Positions 21,727 to 30,444 of a DNA stretch of 61,239 nucleotides are shown here, one piece after another (the stretch's first letter is position 1; every line of letters begins with the position of its first letter). The position numbers were made by a program, and so were the translations under genes. Below the pieces are notes generated by a model. The model did no database searches. It had not been told where the DNA came from and saw nothing but the letters and a program-made list of their open reading frames with translations. The stretch lies in the NCBI GenBank assembly GCA_902559415.1, contig CACEHW010000003.1, positions 1 to 61,239 on the forward strand, given 5' to 3'. The DNA comes from an uncultured Fidelibacterota bacterium (GTDB lineage: Bacteria; Fidelibacterota; Marinisomatia; Marinisomatales; UBA1611).

Positions 21727-24700
21727 TCTACTCGAATATTTTCTTTGCCATACTTATCACGCAACTGCTTAATAAAATTTTTATCTGTTGAAATTTTAAT
21801 ATTGTGAGCTAAAACTGTTACTGGCTTACTTAATGCAGGATTAGGATTAGATAAATAAAATAATAGATTGCAATCACCCGGAAACCTTCTTGAAAACTCA
21901 TAAAGGTCTTCAATATCCTCAGGAGAGACGTTTTGGGAACTAAGATTAATTATTAATTTTCTAGAAAAATATTCCCTAGCATTTTCAACAGATACAATTT
22001 TATCAGCCATTACTTTTAGATCAGAAAAATTTGTATCATCTGCCATTTTCCCATTAATGAAAATCACTGCATCTTCTTCGATTAAATTTTCATACTTTTC
22101 AAAACAATCAGAAAAAGCAATTACCTCTACCGTCCCACCAAAACAATCCATTTCAAAAAATGCCATAGCACGATTTCGCCTATCATATTTTTTTGTAATC
22201 TTTGTTACCATCCCTCCAACCGTAACAACTTCGTTCTTTTTTAGCGATAGACTATCAGAAAAATCAACTGATGTAAATTCTTCTATCTCGTCTGCATGCT
22301 CTAATAAAGGATGCCCGGAAACATACATGCCTAAAACTTCTTTTTCAAATAAAAGTGATTTCTTTTCATCCCAGTCTTCTATCTCTTTTAGCTCAGGTAT
22401 TTTAATCAATGAGCTTTGCTCATCTCCAATTGAAAAAAGGTCAACCTGATTTTTATTCCCTGAGTTTTGAAGCTGTTGCCCATATTTTATTGCAGTATCG
22501 ATTGCATCAAAATTTTGAGCCCTAGAACCAGATAGAGAATCCATAGCACCAGATTTTATTAAACTTTCTAGAACACGTTTATTAACTTTTTGTTGATCAA
22601 TTCTAGAGCAAAAATCAAAAATTGACTCAAAAGGGCCTTCATCTTCACGGTTTTCTATAATACTCTCTAAAGCTTTCTCTCCAACATTTTTTATTGCATT
22701 AAGACCATATGAAATATTGTTTTCATCAATAGGAGAGAATTGAGTGTATGAGATATTCACATCAGGAGACTTCACTTCAATTTTTAATTTTTTACATTCG
22801 TTAATTAATGTAACAATCCTGTCAATACTAGACATTTCACTAGTTAAATTTGCAGCCATAAACTCCGCAGCATGAAATGTTTTAAGCCATGCAGTTTGAT
22901 AAGCAATGTATGCATAGGCAGTAGAGTGACTTTTATTAAAGCCATACTGAGCAAATTTTTCTATTAATGCATAAATCTCTTCGGCCTTCTTTTTAGAGAT
23001 ATCATTTTTTTGAGCACCAGAAACAAATTTTAACGAAAGTTCATCCATTAATCTTTTATCTTTTTTCCCCATTGCTCTTCTCATAATATCCGCTTCAGAT
23101 AGTGAAAAACCAGCAATATCATGGGCAATCTGCATGACCTGCTCTTGATATACTATAATTCCATAAGTTTCTTCGAGTATTGGGACTAATGACGGGTGCG
23201 GGTATACTATCTTTTTGCTGCCCTGTTTCCTAGAAATAAAATTATCAATGTTATTCATTGGCCCAGGCCTATAAAGAGCATTCATCGCAATTAAATCACC
23301 AATTGCAGTAGGCTTAAGCTTTTTTAAGAATTCCCTCATGCCTGATGACTCAAACTGAAAAACTCCAATAGTCAACCCATTTGCAAATAGCTTATATACC
23401 TCAGGCTCTTCCATTGAAACTTTATCAATCTCCACTTGCTCGCCCTTTAATTCAATTAAATTAAGTGCTTTATTAATTACTGTTAAGTTTCTAAGGCCTA
23501 AGAAATCCATCTTTAATAGACCAAGATCCTCCAGTCCTTTCATATCATATTGAGTTGTTACATCTCCGGATGATGACTTATAGAGAGGTACATAATTTGT
23601 TAAATCACCAGGTGCAATTACTACTCCAGCAGCATGAATTGAAGCGTGCCTATTCATCCCCTCTAAAACTAATGAGTGTTCTACTAATTCTTTGTATTCA
23701 TTTTCAGACATTTCTCTGAATTCAGGGCTTTTCTTAATCGCATTTTCTAAAGTTATATTTAATTCATCGGGTATTGCTTTTGCTAAACGATCAACTTCAC
23801 TAAAAGTATAACCCATAACTCTACCAACATCTCTTATTACTTGTTTGGCCTTCATTGAGCCAAAGGTAATTATTTGAGACACAGATGACTCACCATATTG
23901 AGTTTTTATATAATCAATTACCTCACCTCGTCTTTCGATACAAAAATCTATATCAATATCGGGCATACTTATCCTATCAGGATTAAGGAAACGCTCAAAT
24001 AATAAATTATGCTTAATAGGGTCTATATCTGTTATCCCTAAAGCATATGAAACTAAACTCCCTGCTGCAGATCCACGTCCTGGCCCAACAGGGATTTTAT
24101 TTTTTTTAGCGTATTGAACAAAATCAGCAGTAATCAAGAAATAACCTGCAAAACCCATATTTTTAATGACACTTAATTCATGATCAATTAAATCATTTAC
24201 TTTAGGAGTCATTTCTGAATAAAGTCCCCTCGCCCCGTTGATTACAAGTTTTTTCAAGTATGCATCAGGGTCTGTATCTGGCTCCTCCTCAGGAATAGGA
24301 AAATTTGGAAGGTGGTAATCGCCAGTAATAATTTCAAAATCTATGGATTCTGCAATTTCCCGAGTATTTTCAATAGCACCAGGAACATTTTTAAAAAGCT
24401 TATGCATTTCATCCTGTGTCTTAAAATAAAATTCAGGGGTAGCATACCTCAATCTATTAGGGTCGTCTCTATCTTTTCCCGTCCCAAGACAAATATGAAT
24501 ATCATGCGCCTCTGAATGTTCTTTCCTTGAGTAATGAGCGTCATTTGTACATACAAGTGGTAATGAAAGATCTAAAGCTAATTTTTTCATATTCTCTATA
24601 TTTGCCTCTTCTTCGGGAATCCCATGATTTTGGACCTCAAGATAAAAACGATCTGAAAATATTTCTGCATACTTTAAAGCAGCTTCCCTAGCTCCATTAT

Positions 24701-25163
24701 AATCACCATTTAACATTTTTTCTGGAATCTCGCCTTTCAAACATCCAGATAAACATATTAAACCATCACTGTGTTTTTCTAAAATATCCATATCTATTCT
24801 TGGTCGATAATAAAACCCTTCAAGATATCCAGCCGTAACTAACTTCATAAGGTTTTTATATCCAATTTGATTTTGGACTAAAAGGATTAAATGATTATTA
24901 CCCCACCCGCCACCTGGTTGAGGTTTTTTATGATGCCTGCTTTCTACAGCTACATAAGTTTCACAGCCAATTATTGGATTAATACCAGCTTTTTGTGCTT
25001 TTTGGTAAAATGGAACCGTGCTAAACATATTCCCATGTTCAGTAAGAGCTACACCATCCATATTTAAGTCATCTATGGTGTTTACTAATTGCTCAACCCT
25101 TTGGGCACCATCTAGAAGGCTGTAATCAGAGTGATTATGTAAATGTATAAATTCTGAAGTCAT
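21723..25163 (-). CDS. dnaE: DNA polymerase III alpha subunit
   Basis: Replicative polymerase. I choose the ATG at 25163, which gives a protein beginning TSEFIHLHNHSDYS, the standard start of the PHP domain; a longer reading to 25208 would run into the UbiA gene. Order of domains: PHP (with HLHNHSDYSL), palm with the catalytic PDIDIDF and the GPGRGSAAGSLVSY nucleotide-binding region, fingers, thumb, helix-hairpin-helix and OB fold. About 1146 residues, the normal DnaE1 size. The start shares one base with the UbiA stop (TAATG). Confidence 0.97.
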   Translation of the reverse strand: MTSEFIHLHNHSDYSLLDGAQRVEQLVNTIDDLNMDGVALTEHGNMFSTVPFYQKAQKAGINPIIGCETYVAVESRHHKKPQPGGGWGNNHLILLVQNQIGYKNLMKLVTAGYLEGFYYRPRIDMDILEKHSDGLICLSGCLKGEIPEKMLNGDYNGAREAALKYAEIFSDRFYLEVQNHGIPEEEANIENMKKLALDLSLPLVCTNDAHYSRKEHSEAHDIHICLGTGKDRDDPNRLRYATPEFYFKTQDEMHKLFKNVPGAIENTREIAESIDFEIITGDYHLPNFPIPEEEPDTDPDAYLKKLVINGARGLYSEMTPKVNDLIDHELSVIKNMGFAGYFLITADFVQYAKKNKIPVGPGRGSAAGSLVSYALGITDIDPIKHNLLFERFLNPDRISMPDIDIDFCIERRGEVIDYIKTQYGESSVSQIITFGSMKAKQVIRDVGRVMGYTFSEVDRLAKAIPDELNITLENAIKKSPEFREMSENEYKELVEHSLVLEGMNRHASIHAAGVVIAPGDLTNYVPLYKSSSGDVTTQYDMKGLEDLGLLKMDFLGLRNLTVINKALNLIELKGEQVEIDKVSMEEPEVYKLFANGLTIGVFQFESSGMREFLKKLKPTAIGDLIAMNALYRPGPMNNIDNFISRKQGSKKIVYPHPSLVPILEETYGIIVYQEQVMQIAHDIAGFSLSEADIMRRAMGKKDKRLMDELSLKFVSGAQKNDISKKKAEEIYALIEKFAQYGFNKSHSTAYAYIAYQTAWLKTFHAAEFMAANLTSEMSSIDRIVTLINECKKLKIEVKSPDVNISYTQFSPIDENNISYGLNAIKNVGEKALESIIENREDEGPFESIFDFCSRIDQQKVNKRVLESLIKSGAMDSLSGSRAQNFDAIDTAIKYGQQLQNSGNKNQVDLFSIGDEQSSLIKIPELKEIEDWDEKKSLLFEKEVLGMYVSGHPLLEHADEIEEFTSVDFSDSLSLKKNEVVTVGGMVTKITKKYDRRNRAMAFFEMDCFGGTVEVIAFSDCFEKYENLIEEDAVIFINGKMADDTNFSDLKVMADKIVSVENAREYFSRKLIINLSSQNVSPEDIEDLYEFSRRFPGDCNLLFYLSNPNPALSKPVTVLAHNIKISTDKNFIKQLRDKYGKENIRVE

Positions 25164-26002
25164 TAAATTGTTCCTATGTATATAGAGATTAAACCTCCAA
25201 GAGTACAAAACTTCAATAGTTTAGCCGCTTTTTTAGCCGTTTCAATACCAGGTTTATTCAGCAACGAAATTACAACTACCCCTAATGGAATCTCAACAGT
25301 GATAATTAACAAAACACCATAATAAAAATTATAATATCCATTTAAAAATAAAGTAAATGCAGCAATACTCAATAAAATAGATAAAATGGTACAAAAATAG
25401 ATTGCTTTTTGTTTGCCAATGACAATGGGGAGAGTTCTAGCGCCTATTGTTTCATCCCCTTTCAAGTCAGCAATATCTTTTACAATTTCTCTGATGAGAG
25501 TTAACCCAAATGCAAGCAATGATGGAACAATTAAGGGTTTTACATTTTTAAATACAACGCCAGCATAAATAAAAGATAATCCAATAATTAATGAAACAAT
25601 AATATTGCCGATTAGCGGATAGTTTTTGATTTTCGCATTATATAGAAAAAGTAATGGTAAGGAAATCCCTAATGATATGATTTGAGAATCAGAACTAAGC
25701 CTAAGGGCAAAATATACTCCAATAATAAATGAGATTAATGAGAAGCAAAGAGCCTGTTTTCTTGTTATATCCCCAATAACAATTGACCTATCTGGCCTAT
25801 TAATTTTATCTGTATCATAGTCAAAATAATCATTAAGAACATTTGCCCCTATCGTAAAAAAAACAACCACTAATATTGGTATTAATATTTGTTCTAAAGG
25901 ACCTCGATAGTCTGATATAAAAGATGAAAATATAATTGCAACCCCGCTAGATAAAACGTTCAAGGGTCTTATAATTTTGATAAAAGAAAAAAACTTACTC
26001 AA
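25163..26002 (-). CDS. UbiA-family prenyltransferase (DGGGP synthase-like)
   Basis: A 279-residue membrane protein with seven to nine helices. The two Asp-rich motifs of UbiA enzymes read NDYFDYDTDKINRPDR (near residue 56) and KDIADLKGDE (near 173). This pairing, with the GARTLPIVIGK end, looks more like digeranylgeranylglyceryl-phosphate synthase, which attaches an isoprenoid chain to a glycerol backbone, than like ubiquinone or heme enzymes. FCB-group bacteria are known to carry such archaeal-type lipid genes. A menaquinone role is the alternative. The TTG start overlaps the prmC stop in a TTGA. Confidence 0.8.
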   Translation of the reverse strand: MSKFFSFIKIIRPLNVLSSGVAIIFSSFISDYRGPLEQILIPILVVVFFTIGANVLNDYFDYDTDKINRPDRSIVIGDITRKQALCFSLISFIIGVYFALRLSSDSQIISLGISLPLLFLYNAKIKNYPLIGNIIVSLIIGLSFIYAGVVFKNVKPLIVPSLLAFGLTLIREIVKDIADLKGDETIGARTLPIVIGKQKAIYFCTILSILLSIAAFTLFLNGYYNFYYGVLLIITVEIPLGVVVISLLNKPGIETAKKAAKLLKFCTLGGLISIYIGTI

Positions 26003-26877
26003 CCTTTAAGAACCTTTAAAACTCTTGTATCTTTATTATAATCTTTAATCATTTCAATTTTATCATGTCCAGATTCCATAAAAAGCTTTTTTACCTTTAA
26101 AGGATGGCTCCCATTCCCGACTTCAACAATTAACGCTCCTTCATCATTTATAATATCATTTAACTTAACTGAAAAGAGTCTATAAAACTCTAAACCATCC
26201 ATTTTATCAGTAAGTGCAACATGTGGCTCATATTCTTTTACATCAATCATAAGAGAAGACATCTCTTTATTAGGAATATAAGGAGGATTAGAAACTATTA
26301 AATCAGCTAAATAATTAAAATTATCTTTTAAAAAATCAAGTTTGACAAACTCAATATTTTTAACCCCTATTCTCCTTGCATTTTCTCTAGCAACATTTAT
26401 AATAGATTCTGAATAATCAATCGCAGTAACTTGAGCCGATGGGAACTTTTTTGCCAGAGTTATTCCAATACAACCAGATCCTGTACCAATATCAATGATG
26501 CTAGGATTTTTTTTTGTTGACAAGAAATCAATGGAAACATTTATAATTATTTCAGTCTCTGGTCTAGGTATGAGCACATTTTTATCTACATTAAAATCTC
26601 TTCCATAAAAACTTGTTTTCCCAATAATATATTGAATAGGCTCTTTTTTTAGCCTCCTCTTAATAAGTTTTTTTAATTTTTTAAGATCAGAGGGGAGAAA
26701 TTCTTTTTCAAAGTCAATATATAAATCTATTTTTTCACAATTAAGTATGTGTTGTAAAAAAATTTCAATTTCTAATCTTGGATTATCAAAAGATTTTTTA
26801 CCAAAATAATCTACTCCCCAATTTATAACATCAATAATTCGCCAAATTTTCAGAGTTTCTTTTTTAGAATTATCCAA
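25999..26877 (-). CDS. prmC: Peptide chain release factor N5-glutamine methyltransferase
   Basis: Methylates the glutamine of the GGQ motif in release factors RF1 and RF2. The N-terminal helical domain (about 1-95) includes KKEPIQYIIGKTSFYG, followed by an SAM-binding fold (IDIGTGSGCIGI) and the NPPY motif (VSNPPYIPN). The start is a TTG at 26877, as an in-frame stop lies just upstream and no early ATG is present. It lies 24 bases downstream of prfA, whose product is its substrate. Confidence 0.95.
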   Translation of the reverse strand: MDNSKKETLKIWRIIDVINWGVDYFGKKSFDNPRLEIEIFLQHILNCEKIDLYIDFEKEFLPSDLKKLKKLIKRRLKKEPIQYIIGKTSFYGRDFNVDKNVLIPRPETEIIINVSIDFLSTKKNPSIIDIGTGSGCIGITLAKKFPSAQVTAIDYSESIINVARENARRIGVKNIEFVKLDFLKDNFNYLADLIVSNPPYIPNKEMSSLMIDVKEYEPHVALTDKMDGLEFYRLFSVKLNDIINDEGALIVEVGNGSHPLKVKKLFMESGHDKIEMIKDYNKDTRVLKVLKG

Positions 26878-26901
26878 TATAAATTACTAAATTGAAAAAA
26901 A

Positions 26902-27969
26902 TTAACCTATATCAGCAGATAGGATATCTTGCTGTTCAGCGATTTTTAATTCATCTATAATTTCTTCAATATCGCCATTCATTATTTCAGTTAACCTGTA
27001 AGATGTAAAATTAATTCGATGATCTGTAACTCGACCCTGAGGAAAGTTATATGTTCTTATTTTTGCAGAACGGTCTCCAGTTGAAACAAGGCTTTTCCTC
27101 TCAGCAGCTCTTTCTGCAGCTGCTTTTTCTTTTTGATCTGCTAATAGCCTTGATCTTAGAACCTTTAAAGCAGAAGCTCTATTTTTATGCTGAGATGATT
27201 CATCCTGGCAAGTAACAACTAATCCAGATGGGATATGAGTGATTCTGATTGCTGATTCAGTTTTATTTACATGCTGACCACCCGCTCCACTAGCTCTATA
27301 AGTATCTATTTTTAAATCAATGTCATTAATTTCAACATCTACTTCTTCAGCTTCTGGGAGAACTGCAACAGTTGCTGCAGAGGTATGAACTCGTCCACCT
27401 GTTTCTGTTTCAGGAACGCGCTGAACTCGATGCACTCCGCTCTCATATTTTAACATCCCATAAGCACCTCTGCCTTTCAAAGAGATGATGACCTCCTTAA
27501 AACCACCGATACCTATTTCGTTTGAGGCAATTAGCTCCTTTTCCCAATTATATTTTTCAGAAAAATGAGAATACAATCGAAACAAATCAGCAGCAAATAA
27601 TGCAGCTTCATCACCACCTGTCCCGGCTCTAATTTCTAAAATAATATTTTTATTATCCAAGGGATCCTCAGGAATTAATTTTACTTTTAAATCATTTTCT
27701 AGAGCTATTTTTTTCTCCTTATTTTGAGAAAGCTCTTCAGCCGCTAACTCTTTTAACTCTATATCATCAGAATCCATCATAGACTCACAATCAGCAATTT
27801 GATCTAATATTTTAATATAATCAATACCAGTATTAACTAAAGGCTCTAGCTGTTTGTACTCTTTTGCCAGTTCTTTGAGCTTATCAGGTTTTGATAAAAC
27901 TTCTTGGTCTGCCATTTGCTCTTGGATAGAGCCATACCTTTCAATAATAGATTCTAATTTATCTCTCAA
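26902..27969 (-). CDS. prfA: Peptide chain release factor 1
   Basis: Recognises UAA and UAG stop codons and releases the finished protein. The GGQ motif lies at residues 230-232 (SGAGGQHVN) and the RF1-type PxT codon-recognition tripeptide is PET (186-188); RF2 would carry SPF. Length 355 is usual. The start is a TTG that overlaps the stop of the DUF1385 gene (TTGA). It forms one unit with prmC. Confidence 0.96.
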   Translation of the reverse strand: MRDKLESIIERYGSIQEQMADQEVLSKPDKLKELAKEYKQLEPLVNTGIDYIKILDQIADCESMMDSDDIELKELAAEELSQNKEKKIALENDLKVKLIPEDPLDNKNIILEIRAGTGGDEAALFAADLFRLYSHFSEKYNWEKELIASNEIGIGGFKEVIISLKGRGAYGMLKYESGVHRVQRVPETETGGRVHTSAATVAVLPEAEEVDVEINDIDLKIDTYRASGAGGQHVNKTESAIRITHIPSGLVVTCQDESSQHKNRASALKVLRSRLLADQKEKAAAERAAERKSLVSTGDRSAKIRTYNFPQGRVTDHRINFTSYRLTEIMNGDIEEIIDELKIAEQQDILSADIG

Positions 27970-28931
27970 CCTATTGCCTCAGCTGTAAACTCTTGCCCAA
28001 GAAATTCTTCATATTTATCTCCAAAAGCATCTTTGATAGCTGCAATAGAAACTTCAACCATATTATCATCAGGCTGTTTCGTTGTGATATTTTGCAGGAA
28101 AATACCTGGTTTTTTCAAAAAGTAAAAAAACACACTATTACTTTTAGATGTAATTTTTATCATTTCATATCCAAATCCGGAGACTAATGGTATTAAAGGC
28201 AAATGAGTTAGAAGCCTCGTGGCGATGGATATATCCCCAACAAAATGCATTGTGATTGTATCAACAATTGCAAACACAAAAATTGCACTTAAAAGCACAA
28301 TGAACATAAAGCTTGTCCCACATCTAGGATGCTGAGTCGGAAATAATTGGGCATTTTTTATTGATATGTTTTCTCCAGACTCAAAATTATAAACAACTTT
28401 ATGCTCAGCTCCATGATATTGAAATAGTCTTGATATATCTGCTATTTTTGAAATTAAAAATAAATAAAAAATAAAAAATACAATTCTAAATGACCCAGCC
28501 AAAATATTAAAAAGAACTGCCCCTTGATCAATTAAAAATAATTTTGTGGTTAACCATATTGGTAAAACCATAAATAATGAAATTGCTAATAAAATTGAAA
28601 ATAAAGTTGTAAAACTATCTAGCATCCTAGAAGTAAGGCTATCACTATTTTCTTCTGGATATGTTATATCTGCAGACCATTGCAATGTAGCCATCCCCAT
28701 TTTCATTGCTTCATATAATGATGCTATTCCTCTTAATATAGGCATTGACCATACTGTAGAATCTTCAGTAATAGATCTAAACTTTTGACGTTTTAATTGT
28801 ATCTTTCCTTTTGGATCTCGAACAGCTGTTGAATAAGCTCCTGGGACTCTCATCATTACGCCTTCAATAACGGCTTGCCCTCCAACAAGAATATTAGGTT
28901 TCATTGTTAAAAGCAGAAGTAATCTATTCAT
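27966..28931 (-). CDS. DUF1385 family membrane protein
   Basis: The conserved opening VGGQAVIEGVMMRVPG identifies the DUF1385 family, commonly found beside prfA. About four or five membrane helices follow. The HGAEHKVVYNFE and HPRCGTSFMF stretches are the family hallmarks. Function is unknown. The longest frame starts at ATG 28931; an ATG at 28904 gives the start used by most relatives. Confidence 0.88.
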   Translation of the reverse strand: MNRLLLLLTMKPNILVGGQAVIEGVMMRVPGAYSTAVRDPKGKIQLKRQKFRSITEDSTVWSMPILRGIASLYEAMKMGMATLQWSADITYPEENSDSLTSRMLDSFTTLFSILLAISLFMVLPIWLTTKLFLIDQGAVLFNILAGSFRIVFFIFYLFLISKIADISRLFQYHGAEHKVVYNFESGENISIKNAQLFPTQHPRCGTSFMFIVLLSAIFVFAIVDTITMHFVGDISIATRLLTHLPLIPLVSGFGYEMIKITSKSNSVFFYFLKKPGIFLQNITTKQPDDNMVEVSIAAIKDAFGDKYEEFLGQEFTAEAIG

Positions 28932-28934
28932 AAT

Positions 28935-28977
28935 AAAAAAATAGCCGCACGAAACTCAACGTCTAGTACGGCTATTT
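28935..28977 (-). terminator. Rho-independent terminator after rpmE2
   Basis: The arms 28939-28947 and 28969-28977 form a 9-bp stem with two further pairs after one mismatch. On the minus strand the hairpin ends in a run of T. It sits just after rpmE2 and just before the DUF1385 start. Confidence 0.75.
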
Positions 28978-28992
28978 AAATTAATAAACCTT

Positions 28993-29241
28993 TTATTTCT
29001 TGCTATATTTTTTCTGGAATTTTTCTATTCTTCCAGCAGTATCAACCAAGTTTTGTTGTCCAGTAAAGAATGGATGTGATTTATTAGATATCTCAATGCT
29101 GTACAATGGATACTCTTTCCCATCATCCCAAACTACAGTGTCTTTTGTTTCAACTGTAGACTTTGTTAAAAAAGAGTAGTCACAAGACAAATCTTTAAAA
29201 ACTACTAACCTATAATTTTCTGGATGAATATTTTTTTTCAT
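28993..29241 (-). CDS. rpmE2: 50S ribosomal protein L31, type B
   Basis: An 82-residue ribosomal protein of the large subunit. The sequence opens with KKNIHPENYRLVVFKDLS and contains EISNKSHPFFTGQQ. It lacks the CxxC zinc motif, as expected for the type B (zinc-independent) form. A strong GAGGAG lies six to seven bases before the ATG, unlike most neighbours. It is the last gene before the terminator and is three bases from the aminotransferase stop. Confidence 0.95.
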   Translation of the reverse strand: MKKNIHPENYRLVVFKDLSCDYSFLTKSTVETKDTVVWDDGKEYPLYSIEISNKSHPFFTGQQNLVDTAGRIEKFQKKYSKK

Positions 29242-29244
29242 TTT

Positions 29245-30444
29245 TTACTCCTCAATCATTTCAAGGGCTTTTTTTACTCTGTCCATACCCTTTTGAATTA
29301 TTTTTCTGTTTGTTGCATATGAAAATCTTATGTGTTCAGAAGAGCCAAATCCATCTCCTGGAACAGTTACAACCTGTACAGCGTCGAGAATATACTCTGA
29401 AATATCAAAAGTATCTTTCAATAATTTACCGTTCGCTTTTCGATTTAAATATGAACTAAAATCAGGAAAAACATAAAAAGCACCATTTGGTATAGCGCAC
29501 TTTACTCCAGGAAGGTTATTTAAAAGTCTCACAATTAAATCTCTTCTTTGTAAAAAAGACCTTTTCATATCCTCAACACAATTTTGATCTCCAAGTAATG
29601 CTTCAATACTTGCTTTTTGCCCAATAGAATTTGCGCATGAAGTAGCCTGCCCCTGAATCTTAGACATTGCTTTGATTATATTTTTGGGACCTGCAGCATA
29701 GCCTATTCTCCAACCTGTCATAGCATAGGTTTTTGATAAGCTCATACATGTTAAAACAGTGGCACCAATATTATGAACCTGATTTAATTTTTCTGCACTA
29801 GTAAAATCACCATCATAAACTAACCTCTCATAACACTCATCGGAAATAACAACCCATTGATTTTCTTTGGCTATTTTCAATAATCTTACAATAGCCTCAT
29901 TTCTCCACACACCTCCAGTAGGGTTTGATGGTGAATTAATTATAACACCCTTTATAGTAGAGTTGATTTTTGATTCTAAATCATCAAAATTTGGCTCAAA
30001 ATTACTTTCAGAAAGAGTATCTACTAGAACAGGATTAGCTTCTGCCATTTTCACAAACTCTGGGAAGGAGACCCAGTAAGGAGAGAAGACTACTACACTG
30101 TCGTCTGGATCAAATATAGCCTGACAAGCATTATATAAACTTTGTTTTTCTCCATTTGAAACAAGAATACTAGAAGGATCATAAGAAATCTTATTTTCCC
30201 TTTCTAATTTTTCACAAATTGCTTCCCTAAGCTCAATCATTCCTGGACCAGCAGTATATTTTGTATAACCTTGATCCAAAGCCTCTTTTGCTGCATCTCG
30301 AATATGTTTTGGAGTATTAAAATCAGGCTCGCCTACAGAAAAGTTTATAACATCAACCCCTCTTGACCTCATATCAGCTGCTTTTGTTGCCATCTGTAAA
30401 GTAAAAGATGGGTTGATGTTATTTACTCTTTGCGCTATACTCAA
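29245..30444 (-). CDS. Class I pyridoxal-phosphate aminotransferase (aspartate aminotransferase type)
   Basis: A 399-residue PLP enzyme of the bacterial class I aspartate aminotransferase type. It shows NSPSNPTGGV (about 170), the PLP-binding lysine in SLSKTYAMTGWRIGY (about 237-251) and the C-terminal Arg in RFSYA. Likely converts aspartate plus 2-oxoglutarate to oxaloacetate plus glutamate; prephenate is an alternative substrate in this subgroup. It starts at TTG, which overlaps the stop of the Cas6-like gene in a TTGA, and is followed directly by rpmE2. Confidence 0.92.
   Translation of the reverse strand: MSIAQRVNNINPSFTLQMATKAADMRSRGVDVINFSVGEPDFNTPKHIRDAAKEALDQGYTKYTAGPGMIELREAICEKLERENKISYDPSSILVSNGEKQSLYNACQAIFDPDDSVVVFSPYWVSFPEFVKMAEANPVLVDTLSESNFEPNFDDLESKINSTIKGVIINSPSNPTGGVWRNEAIVRLLKIAKENQWVVISDECYERLVYDGDFTSAEKLNQVHNIGATVLTCMSLSKTYAMTGWRIGYAAGPKNIIKAMSKIQGQATSCANSIGQKASIEALLGDQNCVEDMKRSFLQRRDLIVRLLNNLPGVKCAIPNGAFYVFPDFSSYLNRKANGKLLKDTFDISEYILDAVQVVTVPGDGFGSSEHIRFSYATNRKIIQKGMDRVKKALEMIEE

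Noticed and set aside
22057-22449. 130-codon ORF antisense to dnaE
   Set aside because: It lies entirely inside dnaE on the other strand; serine/phenylalanine-rich composition is what antisense reading of a coding frame gives.
28546-28788. 80-codon ORF antisense to DUF1385
   Set aside because: Shadow of the membrane protein gene on the other strand with no start signal.
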